The translations under genes were made by a program, and so were the position numbers. The notes under the pieces were generated by a model. It ran no database searches. It was not told the origin of the DNA and was given only the letters and a program-made list of their open reading frames with translations. From HRBIN23 sp046294495 (lineage in GTDB: Bacteria > Chloroflexota > Dehalococcoidia > Lucifugimonadales > HRBIN23): 64,000 nt of DNA. Shown here one piece after another: positions 47,421-55,317 of this stretch (position 1 is its first letter; each line of letters opens with the position of its first letter). The stretch covers positions 1-64,000 of the forward strand of contig JBKBKV010000001.1 of the NCBI GenBank assembly GCA_046294495.1, read 5' to 3'.

Positions 47421-48080
47421 TTACTCCCTCAACCGCTCCAACCGGTCGTCCTTCCCCGCCAGGATGAAGGTGTCGTCGGGCTGGATGCGCTCGTCCTCGG
47501 AGGGGAGCAGAATCACATCCTTTCCACGGCGGATAGCCAACACCGCTAGGCCATACTTGTCTCTCGGCCCTGATAGCCCCGCCTCTTTCAGGGTAATCCC
47601 ATGGAAGGACTCGGGCAGGCGCACCTTGCTTATACCGAAGGCTGGTGCCACCTCCATATACTCCAGCACATCTGGGGTGAAGAGGGAACGGGCCACTCGC
47701 TCCCCCATCTCCTGCTCGGGGTAAACGATGCGGTTGGCTCCCACACGCGCCAGTGTGCGCCCGTGAAGGTCGTCCCGTGCACGGGCCACAATGTAGGGCA
47801 TACCTATACTCTTCAGGAGCACGGTGCACATAATGCTGGCTTGCACATCAGAGCCAATGGCTATGACGGCTGCGTCAAAGTTAGGGGCACCCAGTTCCCG
47901 TAGGACAGCCTCGCTGGTGGCGTCGGCCTTGACGGGGTAGGTAATCTGCCCCACCAGGGCCTGCACTAGTTGCTCGTTGGTGTCTATCCCCAGCACATCG
48001 TGCCCCATCCGGTAAAGGGTGCGCGCAACCCGCGCTCCAAAGCGCCCCAGTCCCACCACGATAACCTGTCGTTTCGGCAT
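47421..48080 (-). CDS. Potassium uptake regulatory protein TrkA/KtrA-like
   Basis: 219 residues with an N-terminal RCK_N domain (VVGLGRFGARVARTLYRMGHDVLGID, NAD-binding GxGxxG) and a C-terminal RCK_C domain (ILAGKDDRLERL end). It acts as cytoplasmic regulator of the KtrB/TrkH pore encoded just upstream. The gap to the TrkH gene is 7 bp. Confidence 0.9.
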   Translation of the reverse strand: MPKRQVIVVGLGRFGARVARTLYRMGHDVLGIDTNEQLVQALVGQITYPVKADATSEAVLRELGAPNFDAAVIAIGSDVQASIMCTVLLKSIGMPYIVARARDDLHGRTLARVGANRIVYPEQEMGERVARSLFTPDVLEYMEVAPAFGISKVRLPESFHGITLKEAGLSGPRDKYGLAVLAIRRGKDVILLPSEDERIQPDDTFILAGKDDRLERLRE

Positions 48081-48087
48081 GCTCCAC

Positions 48088-49527
48088 CTACGCTATGCGC
48101 ACCGGCTCCTGGGCGAAACGCAAGACAGCCGGACGCTCCCGTGCTATAAGGGCCAGGGCAAGGCTCATAGGCCCTAACCGGCCCACCAGCATGGTAAGGA
48201 TAATTACCACCTTCCCTGCAATAGACAACTGGGGGGTTACCCCTGTGCTCAATCCTACCGTCCCAAAGGCGGACACCACTTCAAATAGGAAACTGAGGAA
48301 GTCCCCCTGGGGTTCCATAAATGTTAGCAGGAAGGCGGCTACAAACACGAGGCTCAAGCCCAAGAAGGCCACGGCAATAGCCCGGTGCACCACCTGGGCT
48401 GGGATTTCCCGCCCAAAGGCGTTCACATATTGCTGGCCTCTTAGGGAAGCCACCATAGTGGCTACCACCACCCCTAAGGTGTTGACGCGTATCCCGCCTC
48501 CGGTTGAGGCGGAAGCGGTGCCAATAAACATTAGAGCAATGATAAAGAAGAAAGTAGCCTGGGTCATGCCGCTAAAGTCTACGGTGTTGAAGCCGGCGGT
48601 GCGAGCGCTAACCGAAAGGAAGAGGGCATTGCTTATCTTCCCCCAGACGGGTAGAGGTCCCAGGGTCGCCGAGTGCCCATATTCAAACCCCAGCACCACG
48701 AGCGTGCCTGCCACCCACAGCGCCAGGCTGGCCATTACCACCATTTTGGTGTCCAGTGTAAGCCGACGCCACCTGCGCACGACAGCCAGGTCTGCCATAA
48801 CAGGATAACTGAGTCCCCCCAGAATGATTAGCACCATGATCACCACTAGGGCTGGCAGGTCCAGGGTAAGCCGGCTCAGGTTATTGGACCCGGGGAGGAT
48901 GGCGAACCCGGCGTTGTTAAAGGCTGCGACACCGTGAAATAGGCCCTGCCAAAGGGCGGAGGGCCAGGAGGCCCCCGGAAGTAGTTCCTTGAACCGCCAG
49001 GCCAGGAGCAGCCCCCCCACCGCCTCCATAGTCAAGAAGGTAAGCACCATCTGACGCATCACTCGAATGACATGCCCAACCTGCTGAAGCCCCAGAGGCT
49101 GTTGCATCACCAGTTGGTGGGCAAGGGAAAGGCGCTGGCCAATGACCAACAAGATGAAACTGGCTATAGTCATCCATCCTAGTCCACCGATAAGGATCAG
49201 CGCCCAGATGACTGCCTGGCCCAGAGGCGTCCAGTAGGATGGGGTGTCTACTACCACCAGTCCCGTTACGGTGGCGGCCGAAGTGGCGGTGAAAAGGGCG
49301 GTCATGAAAGGGGTTACCTGTCCCTGGGTGTTGGCCCATGGAAGGAGCAGGCCCCCTGTCCCCACCAGCACCAGGAGCACAAAGCCGTAGATAACGGTTA
49401 GTGGAGAAGCCAACCCCCGGGAGGGGGTTTTAGGGAGGGCCAACTGGAAAACGGTAGGGCGCAGTTGCGCCAGCCGGGGACGGCGCACCACCACATCCCC
49501 TGGCCGGGGCTGCCAGCCTCGGGCCAC
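48088..49527 (-). CDS. Potassium transporter TrkH/KtrB-like
   Basis: 479 residues with some 10 membrane helices. Pore-like segments include FTATSAATVTGLVVVDTPSYW, FNNAGFAILPGSNN, SARTAGFNTVDFSGM and SAFGTVGLSTGVTPQLS, the four selectivity-filter repeats of the family. It partners with the TrkA-like protein. No regulation is visible. Confidence 0.92.
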   Translation of the reverse strand: MARGWQPRPGDVVVRRPRLAQLRPTVFQLALPKTPSRGLASPLTVIYGFVLLVLVGTGGLLLPWANTQGQVTPFMTALFTATSAATVTGLVVVDTPSYWTPLGQAVIWALILIGGLGWMTIASFILLVIGQRLSLAHQLVMQQPLGLQQVGHVIRVMRQMVLTFLTMEAVGGLLLAWRFKELLPGASWPSALWQGLFHGVAAFNNAGFAILPGSNNLSRLTLDLPALVVIMVLIILGGLSYPVMADLAVVRRWRRLTLDTKMVVMASLALWVAGTLVVLGFEYGHSATLGPLPVWGKISNALFLSVSARTAGFNTVDFSGMTQATFFFIIALMFIGTASASTGGGIRVNTLGVVVATMVASLRGQQYVNAFGREIPAQVVHRAIAVAFLGLSLVFVAAFLLTFMEPQGDFLSFLFEVVSAFGTVGLSTGVTPQLSIAGKVVIILTMLVGRLGPMSLALALIARERPAVLRFAQEPVRIA

Positions 49528-49582
49528 GCTGCCTCCTGGCGAGGATGCTACCAGGTAACATACCCTTCAGTGGGCTTCTCTG

Positions 49583-50503
49583 TCAACGCACAAGGGGAAG
49601 CACATCCCGGGCGAAACGCCTAAGGTGGCCCAGCACCTCCTGGAGGGTATTTCCCCTGGGCCCCAGCACCAGGTGGTCAACGCCAGCGCGCCGGTAAGCG
49701 CTCACATCCTCGGCTATCTGCTCCGGTGTTCCTGTGCAGGGGGAACGGCTGGGAGGGAGGGGTTGGGGCGTTACTTCCAGGGTGCCCCGAAGGGAGATAG
49801 CGAAGGAGGCAAGGTCGCGGCCTAGTCGTTTCAGTTCTTCTGTCAGCGTGGCTTTCGCCTGTGCCACCTCTTGGGGGGACATACGAATGCCGTGCCACCC
49901 CTCGCCCGTGCGGGCCGCCCTGCGCAAGGCAGCCGTGGAGGTGCCCCCGATCCAGACAGGAATGCTCCCGTGGACGGGGCGAGGCACACACCAGATGCCT
50001 TCTACCCGGTAAAAGCGCCCGTTGAAGTTGGTCTCCTGCCCTTTCCACAAGGCACGCATTAAGGTCAAGTATTCCTCGGTAACGCGTGCCCTATGCGTAT
50101 AGTCGGCGCCCAGAGCGGTAAACTCCTCCTCCATCCACCCGATGCCTGCTCCCAGGATGAGCCTCCCCCCAGAAAGCGCATCTATAGTAGCCAGAAGTTT
50201 GGCGGTATGGACGGGGTTCCTATAGGGGATGATAAGGACGCTGATGCCCAGGCGCATCCGTCGGGTCAGGGCTGCGGCGTAGGCCAGGGTTGCCAACGGC
50301 TCCAGAACCGGCTGGTCCGGGGCGATGGGGAAGGTGCCACCGGCTCGGTAAGGATAGCGCGGCGCGCTGCGGGTGGGGAGCACGATGTGGTCGCTCACCC
50401 ACAGGGAGGAGAACCCCAAGCCCTCTGCTTCCAGGGCCACCTGCTCTACTAGGGCCTTGCCTGCCAGGGGCCCCAGGTTGGGAATTACCACGCCGAACTC
50501 CAT
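49583..50503 (-). CDS. LLM-class F420-dependent oxidoreductase (second copy)
   Basis: 306 residues, luciferase-like TIM barrel: LWVSDHIVLPTRSAPRYPY, RMRLGISVLIIPYRNPVHTAK, LDALSGGRLILGAGIGWMEEE. The SDHI and GVGW-type motifs match F420-dependent LLM enzymes. It is only distantly similar to the LLM gene at 21091-22098. The function is unknown. Its start lies 122 bp from the divergent small membrane protein gene. Confidence 0.85.
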   Translation of the reverse strand: MEFGVVIPNLGPLAGKALVEQVALEAEGLGFSSLWVSDHIVLPTRSAPRYPYRAGGTFPIAPDQPVLEPLATLAYAAALTRRMRLGISVLIIPYRNPVHTAKLLATIDALSGGRLILGAGIGWMEEEFTALGADYTHRARVTEEYLTLMRALWKGQETNFNGRFYRVEGIWCVPRPVHGSIPVWIGGTSTAALRRAARTGEGWHGIRMSPQEVAQAKATLTEELKRLGRDLASFAISLRGTLEVTPQPLPPSRSPCTGTPEQIAEDVSAYRRAGVDHLVLGPRGNTLQEVLGHLRRFARDVLPLVR

Positions 50504-50624
50504 AGCGTCCTCCTGTTGCTGGGGCTACTCTAGCATAATATTGGATGGGGTAGGTAGGCTTCTGAGGCACCTGGCTTTACATAGGCATCCTTTCGCCGTA
50601 GGATAGGGGCAAGGGGAGGATCGT

Positions 50625-50969
50625 ATGGCCAGAGGGCGTCTGGAAGAGGAGTTAGAGGAGATCCTGCGCAAGGCGGGGAAGCCTGCGCGGCGCAGGGTGC
50701 GGCGCTGGCGTGCACCCCGTGTGCATGTTCCACCCTTCTCACCTGGCATCCTGCTCTTCGCTGGGGTCATCCTCCTTGTTATGGCTCTGGTAGGCCCGTT
50801 GGTTAGTTGGGGGGTCTGGCTCCTGGTGGCTGGGCTGGGCCTGCTGGCGGTGGCCTACGGTTCCTACTGGATACGCCGAAGGCCGCGTATTGAGAAGAGG
50901 TGGCGGGGACGCCCTGTTGACAGCGGCCCAAACTGGTGGGAACGCCTTCGGCGTCCTTTCCGTCGGTAG
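50625..50969 (+). CDS. Small two-helix membrane protein of unknown function
   Basis: 114 residues. The N-terminal third is basic and charged, followed by two hydrophobic helices (about residues 45-62 and 65-85), then a basic tail ending RLRRPFRR. No family recognised. The start ATG has GGGGAGG upstream. Confidence 0.55.
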   Translation: MARGRLEEELEEILRKAGKPARRRVRRWRAPRVHVPPFSPGILLFAGVILLVMALVGPLVSWGVWLLVAGLGLLAVAYGSYWIRRRPRIEKRWRGRPVDSGPNWWERLRRPFRR

Positions 50970-51072
50970 CCTTTCCCCCTGCGGTGGGGCTACGAGCGAT
51001 GCAAGGGCAACCAGGAGACCAGCCCCTGCCCAGTTGACTATAATCTGAGTGGGGTTTAGGACAGGGGCTAAT

Positions 51073-51792
51073 GTGTTTCCCGACCGTCAGCGCATAGCCG
51101 CAGGGCTTCTACAGGAGTTGAAGGAGTTGGGGGAGGCAGAGCCGCGTCTTTTGTATCGGCGGGTGGCTCGCTATTTCCCCCAACTCACTAATGAGGACCT
51201 CTCTGCCCGTTCCCCTGGGGGGAGAAGCCTCTGGAGGCGTCGGGTGCAGGAGGGTAAGGCCCTGCTGGCGGCCCGTGGCGAGGTAGAGAACCGAGGGCGG
51301 CGCTGGGCCATCACCGAGAAGGGGCGCCAGCGTGCCCAGGCAGAGGAGATGCCCATACAGTTGGTGCTTACCGCCCTGCAAGAGGGGGGCCCAGCCCCTA
51401 CCCACGAAGAGTTGCAATGCATGCTGGCGGAAATCGGGCGGTTATTAGGCAAGCACGCTGAGACAGAGGCCCAGCGCTACGATGTAACCTGGCGGGAGAC
51501 ACCCAACGCCCCGCGTTTTAGCCATGTTTTTGAGGTGCAGGTGCACGGCAGGCTGGAAAGCGCCCTTACCAAACTGAAGCAGGCCCACGACTCCCAGCGC
51601 TCCCGCCCCGTCCTGGTAGTGGCCGATGCCCGCAGCGCTTGGCGTGTCCAGGAAGCCCTGGCCCCCTATTTGGCGGGGCCTTTCCACGAAATCGCCCATG
51701 TTGCCCAGGTCTTCACAGCGGATGAAGTGGTGCGCCTCTACCGGGCCTTGAAATCGGTGGGTGATCTGTTGAAACGCCTGGTCCCCCAGTAG
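51073..51792 (+). CDS. Winged-helix / restriction-like protein of unknown function
   Basis: About 239 residues from GTG 51073; ORF extension to GTG 51049 is possible. The N-terminal region (about 20-100) looks like an Mrr N-terminal winged helix (GRSLWRRRVQEGKALLAARGEVE, WAITEKGRQRA). The C-terminal region holds a segment with DVTW, then SHVFEVQVHG and RPVLVVADA, arranged like a PD-(D/E)XK nuclease core in which D and the ExQ pair are visible. It has no methyltransferase or specificity partner. Function unknown. Confidence 0.5.
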   Translation: MFPDRQRIAAGLLQELKELGEAEPRLLYRRVARYFPQLTNEDLSARSPGGRSLWRRRVQEGKALLAARGEVENRGRRWAITEKGRQRAQAEEMPIQLVLTALQEGGPAPTHEELQCMLAEIGRLLGKHAETEAQRYDVTWRETPNAPRFSHVFEVQVHGRLESALTKLKQAHDSQRSRPVLVVADARSAWRVQEALAPYLAGPFHEIAHVAQVFTADEVVRLYRALKSVGDLLKRLVPQ

Positions 51793-51885
51793 ACAGCACT
51801 AGCCAACTTGTCTCTCCAGTGGTAGCATGCTCCCCAGGCTTGCCCTAATGACCAGGGCCTGCCACTATACCATAAGGAGGCTCCT

Positions 51886-52665
51886 GTGCGTCCCAACAAG
51901 GTCAAAGCCCTTTGGAGGCAGGGGAAACCGGCGGTAGCCCTCTGGCTTGCCAGCGGCGACCCCTACATCGCCGAGCTGTTTGCCCACTCGGGTGCCGATG
52001 CGGTGGTGGTAGATATGCAGCACGGCATCGCCATTACGCCGGAGCGGGCGGTGGAGTGCCTAAGGGCCATCTCGTCGTCGGACGCCGTTCCCATTGTGCG
52101 GGTGCCCTGGAACGACCCGGCTTATATCCAATATGTGCTGGACGCTGGTGCGTATGGGGTCATTGTGCCCCTAGTGAACACTTACGAGGATGCGGCGAAG
52201 GCAGGAGGGGCGTGTCGCTACCCACCTTTGGGTTATCGGAGCGTCGGCCCCAACAGGGCACGTCTGTATGGGGGCTCCGACTACTTCCAGCACGCCAACG
52301 AGGAGATAATCTGCCTAGTGATGATTGAGGACATCAACGCCATCCCCCGCCTGGGGGAGATTGTCCGTGCACCCGGTATAGATGGCTTCTACATTGGCCC
52401 CTCAGACCTGGCGGTGAGCATGGGGCTGGGGCCTGGGTCGGAACAGCCCGATCCCCGTCACCAGGAAGCGTGCCGCAAGGTGCTAGAGGTTGCCCGCGCC
52501 AACGGCAAGGTGGCCGGCCGCCACGCCTACGCGGGGGAGGAGGCAGCCCGCTATATGTCCCAGGGCTTCCTCTTCTGCCCGGTAGGGAACGATGTGCGTT
52601 TCATTGAGGTGGGTGCCAGGGCGGAGTTGAAGGCTGTTGCCAAGGTGCGCGGCTCCCAGGTGTAG
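51886..52665 (+). CDS. HpcH/HpaI-type aldolase (4-hydroxy-2-oxo-acid aldolase family)
   Basis: 259 residues from GTG 51886, with AAGGAGG nine bases upstream. The class II metal-dependent aldolase motif is AVVVDMQHGI, with GVIVPLVNT and PSDLAVSMG downstream. Members cleave 2-keto-3-deoxy or 4-hydroxy-2-keto acids to pyruvate and an aldehyde. The substrate is not evident here. It converges with the prepilin peptidase gene at its 3' end. Confidence 0.87.
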   Translation: MRPNKVKALWRQGKPAVALWLASGDPYIAELFAHSGADAVVVDMQHGIAITPERAVECLRAISSSDAVPIVRVPWNDPAYIQYVLDAGAYGVIVPLVNTYEDAAKAGGACRYPPLGYRSVGPNRARLYGGSDYFQHANEEIICLVMIEDINAIPRLGEIVRAPGIDGFYIGPSDLAVSMGLGPGSEQPDPRHQEACRKVLEVARANGKVAGRHAYAGEEAARYMSQGFLFCPVGNDVRFIEVGARAELKAVAKVRGSQV

Positions 52666-52669
52666 CGCC

Positions 52670-53455
52670 TTATCCAGACATACCCAAAAGGGCCAGGTAG
52701 GCGTCTAGGATGGTGTGGCCCTGAAATAGGGCCAGCGCAGCGCCTCCAGCCAGGAAAGGCCCATAGGGAATTACATCCCCTATCCTCTTTCTGCGCAGCG
52801 CCAAGAGGGCCAGTGCCCACATCCCCCCCGCTACAAAAGCCACCCCCAGAGCAGTAATGGCCTGTGGGAAGCCCAGCATCGCCCCAACCAGGGTGGCCAA
52901 TTTCACATCCCCAGCCCCCAAGCGTCCGCGAGTCACCACATACAGGAAGAGGAGCACCACCATAGCGCCTCCGGCCCCTGCCAGGGCGTTCAGGAAAGCA
53001 CCTGTCCCCGGCGAAGAAGAGCCGGGTGGCCCCAGTGGGGCCAGGGCGAGGGCCAGGGGGAGAGCGGGGTAGACCAAGCGGTTAGGGATAAGGGTATGTT
53101 CCAGGTCGCACACCAGGGCTATCGCCAGAATGCTCAGATAGGCCAGGGCTACAATAGCCTGAGGAGTAACGCCCAGGTGCCAGGTAACAAGGGCAAAGGC
53201 CAAGGCGGTAAGCACCTCCACCAGGGGTGCACGCAACGGGTATGCTGCAAGGGCGCTACACCCCCGGTGATGCCACCAAGCCCCTACAATGGGGATGAGG
53301 TGGCCCAGGGGAAGTGTCCTACTACACCGAGGGCACAAGAAAAGGCGGTAGAGGGGGCCTCCCCCTGACGGGAGCCAGTCCATAAACCCGTTCAGGATGC
53401 GCCCCCACGCGGCGCCTACGAGCACTGCACCGGTAACCCATATGGCTGGCAACAC
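52670..53455 (-). CDS. Prepilin peptidase, A24 family (PilD-like, bifunctional type)
   Basis: Membrane aspartic peptidase that removes class III signal peptides. 261 residues with several membrane helices. The N-terminal zinc/methylase region has FLCPRCSRTLP and a single further Cys (HHRGCS), so only three of the four usual Cys remain. Catalytic Asp residues lie in LVCDLEHTLIPN and RGRLGAGDVKL. This is the bacterial PilD form rather than the short archaeal ArlK/PibD. It could process the archaellins at 55318 and 56407; no other pilins are seen nearby. Confidence 0.87.
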   Translation of the reverse strand: MLPAIWVTGAVLVGAAWGRILNGFMDWLPSGGGPLYRLFLCPRCSRTLPLGHLIPIVGAWWHHRGCSALAAYPLRAPLVEVLTALAFALVTWHLGVTPQAIVALAYLSILAIALVCDLEHTLIPNRLVYPALPLALALAPLGPPGSSSPGTGAFLNALAGAGGAMVVLLFLYVVTRGRLGAGDVKLATLVGAMLGFPQAITALGVAFVAGGMWALALLALRRKRIGDVIPYGPFLAGGAALALFQGHTILDAYLALLGMSG

Positions 53456-53529
53456 CGGGAGCCCCCTCGCTGTCCTTGTGTGTTTTAGGGATGCTCTAGG
53501 AGTATAACGGGTCTTTACCTGCCCTCATC

Positions 53530-53559
53530 TTGCATCCTTGGCGCAAAGTAGTCTAGAAT
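53530..53559 (+). promoter_or_regulatory. Candidate sigma-70-like promoter
   Basis: TTGCAT (53530-53535), 18-bp spacer, TAGAAT (53554-53559). It precedes the DUF5658-like gene at 53625 and faces away from the peptidase gene. Confidence 0.5.
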
Positions 53560-53624
53560 AAGCAAGCAGATAGGCCCGGCTGGGCCGCCCTGCCAAGACG
53601 CATCCAGCCGGGCCGGAGGTTGGG

Positions 53625-53930
53625 GTGCTCGGTCTCTTCGCCTCGGCGTGCACCTACCGCCACGAAGCCGGTTGGAAAGTGGCCTTTGTGGCCTTTGTCT
53701 ATCTAGACCTCCTCCTCACCCTCTACGCACTTTCCCAGGGTTTTGCCGAACTGAACCCTCTGGTGCGCGCTCTTATTGAGCATCCCTGGGGGTTGATGCT
53801 GATGAAAGGGGTTGCACCCCTGCTCATCGCCTGGCTGGTGCCCGGCAGGCTCCTGGTGCCTTCTGTTCTTGTATTGACAGGTATCAATGGTTGGAACCTC
53901 GCTCAGGTGGTGTGGGCAGGCGCCCCTTAG
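53625..53930 (+). CDS. DUF5658-like small membrane protein
   Basis: 101 residues from GTG 53625, with GGAGG five bases upstream. Three hydrophobic segments include YLDLLLTLYALSQGFAELNPL, whose D..T....GxxExNP pattern is typical of DUF5658. Function unknown. Its last 47 bp overlap the convergent LuxR-type gene. Confidence 0.68.
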   Translation: MLGLFASACTYRHEAGWKVAFVAFVYLDLLLTLYALSQGFAELNPLVRALIEHPWGLMLMKGVAPLLIAWLVPGRLLVPSVLVLTGINGWNLAQVVWAGAP

Positions 53931-54657
53931 AGAAGGCCCCCGGCGCTGGTTCAGGCTCTTGCACCTCCGGGACAAGCCCTTTGGCGCGGAGATACATCAT
54001 CACCGCGTAGACACGGGGGTGCATGTTCTCCGGGCATTCCCCCAGTTTGTTGTAGATGCTGTTGATGTGGCGTTCCACTGTCTTGGGGTCCAGGTAGAGG
54101 GCCTGGGCGATGCTGTCGTTGCGGTAGCCCCTGGCCATGAAACTGAGCACCTCTTGCTCTCGCGGGGAAAGGTCGCTAAGGAAACTGGCGGTGGCCTCGG
54201 GGCTGATTAGCCCCTCCATCACCATTGGGTCCACGATGATCCGCCCCTCTGCCACAGAGCACACCACCTGGGAGAGCTGCTCCACCGAGTCCACGGTGTG
54301 CTTCAGCAGATAGGCGCACCCGGATGAGGCGGAGCGGGCGAACTCCCGCAAGGCCCTTAGCCCCTTGGCATCGTAAGAGGCAGAGAGCAGAACGATAGCC
54401 ACCCCCGGGGCGTTCTGGTGAACCGTTTCCAGTTTCTGCACAGTAACAGGCTGAAGCACTTTGGTTCCCAGCAGGAGCACATCGGGCTTAAGGGCGCTAA
54501 GGCCCGATACCAGTGCCTGGCTCCCGGTATCATCGGCCACTTTGCACAGGTCAATGCGTGGGTGTGAGGCAAAGAAGCTCTGGAAGGCGTCTCGGAAAAT
54601 CTGTTGCTCTTCAGCGATATACAGGCGGACTTTGCGGCTTTTGTTCGTCATTGCCAT
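53884..54657 (-). CDS. LuxR/NarL-type response regulator with degenerate receiver (paralogue 2)
   Basis: About 257 residues from ATG 54657; ATG 54651 and GTG 54660 are alternatives. Receiver-like start VRLYIAEEQQIFRDAF has EE instead of the DD pair, and the phospho-acceptor position reads VLLLGTKVLQP, so Asp is Gly. The GerE domain is intact (LSDLSPREQEVLSFMARGY, then TVERHINSIYNKLGE). It matches paralogue 1 (44275-45132) over its full length. It is divergent from the archaellin operon, with 660 bp between them, and is a candidate regulator of it. Confidence 0.8.
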   Translation of the reverse strand: MAMTNKSRKVRLYIAEEQQIFRDAFQSFFASHPRIDLCKVADDTGSQALVSGLSALKPDVLLLGTKVLQPVTVQKLETVHQNAPGVAIVLLSASYDAKGLRALREFARSASSGCAYLLKHTVDSVEQLSQVVCSVAEGRIIVDPMVMEGLISPEATASFLSDLSPREQEVLSFMARGYRNDSIAQALYLDPKTVERHINSIYNKLGECPENMHPRVYAVMMYLRAKGLVPEVQEPEPAPGAFSKGRLPTPPERGSNH

Positions 54658-55035
54658 CACCCGCTCGTAAGATGCTGTCCCTATAGTGGCACGCCCCCAC
54701 CTTGTGGATAACGGGGAAAACTTGCTCTGCGCACAGTGCCTGCCCTCAAACCTCTTTGGGGGTTTTCCTGAGGGTTATCCCCTAGTCCAGGGGGGAGCCC
54801 CTGCCCTGGTCACGGCCCCGGGCGCGTCTTGCGGAGCCGCCGCCCCTAGCGTCGGGTGAGAGCAAGCGGGAGCATTGTGGCGTCTCTTTCGTCTTACCAT
54901 AATCCTTTTATTGTAAAGCCTCCTTTGGCGCCCTGTTGACACAAGTATAGAGACGTCTCAGAGATTGTGTTAAGAGGCGACACTGCGCCATTTGTGATTG
55001 TGTGGCGTCGCACCGTGGGGGCGACACCTACGGGA

Positions 55036-55062
55036 AAACCCCCAAGAAGGTTATGGGGGTTT
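55036..55062 (+). other. 8-bp hairpin in the archaellin leader
   Basis: AAACCCCC (55036-55043) pairs with GGGGGTTT (55055-55062) around an 11-nt loop. It is in the region expected to be transcribed ahead of the first archaellin. Confidence 0.45.
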
Positions 55063-55106
55063 GCCTCGCGCACTGCGTGGTAATCCCCTGGGTTTGGGGG
55101 TGGGGG

Positions 55107-55176
55107 TTGGCTACGCTAACTGGCGATGGCATCCCCCAGGGACGACTCCTTAGAAGGGGCAGACGAGCGTAGCCAA
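55107..55176 (+). ncRNA. Candidate structured RNA (three-way junction) in the archaellin leader
   Basis: An 11-bp perfect helix (55107-55117 with 55166-55176) encloses 48 nt. Within it, CTGG (55120-55123) pairs with CCAG (55136-55139), and CTCCT (55146-55150) pairs with AGGGG (55155-55159) around a UAGA loop. The result is a P1-P2-P3 junction. No known riboswitch class was recognised. Confidence 0.45.
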
Positions 55177-55224
55177 TAGGGAAGAAAACAACCAGGGGGA
55201 CGCAGACCGAAAGGAGGTGCCGCC

Positions 55225-55251
55225 TTGAACGGGCCGACAAAGAGAAGGTAA
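55225..55251 (+). CDS. Possible 8-codon upstream ORF
   Basis: TTG start, encoding MNGPTKRR, with AGGAGG seven bases upstream (55212-55217). It lies 66 bp before the archaellin start. Expression is unproven; the strong ribosome site is the only support. Confidence 0.25.
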   Translation: MNGPTKRR

Positions 55252-55317
55252 AGCCGGGCGCCAGTCGCACAGCAGGAACTCGTAGCACAACAGCACAGAC
55301 ACGGACAAGGAGGCAAT

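Larger units (their letters stand above)
54658..55317. promoter_or_regulatory. 660-bp regulatory region before the archaellin operon
   Basis: No convincing gene. Candidate promoter elements for the archaellins are TTGTGG-N17-CATAAT (54875-54903), and a TTGACA at 54936-54941 without a good -10. A palindrome GAGACGTCTC lies at 54950-54959. GGCGACAC is repeated at 54976-54983 and 55020-55027. A hairpin (55036-55062), a three-way junction (55107-55176) and a short upstream ORF (55225-55251) follow. A single perfect DnaA box lies at 54703-54711. Confidence 0.4.

Noticed and set aside
54703..54711. Perfect DnaA box (TGTGGATAA) as a replication origin
   Set aside because: Only one perfect box plus one weak relative nearby, with no cluster, no dnaA/dnaN genes and no clear AT-rich unwinding region.
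55089..55110. G-quadruplex candidate in the archaellin leader
   Set aside because: Only three runs of three or more G plus a GG pair, so it does not meet the four-run rule.
55121..55136. Fluoride riboswitch-like segment (GGCGATGGCATC)
   Set aside because: The remaining stems and the conserved distal part are absent or misplaced, and archaellins are not expected targets.
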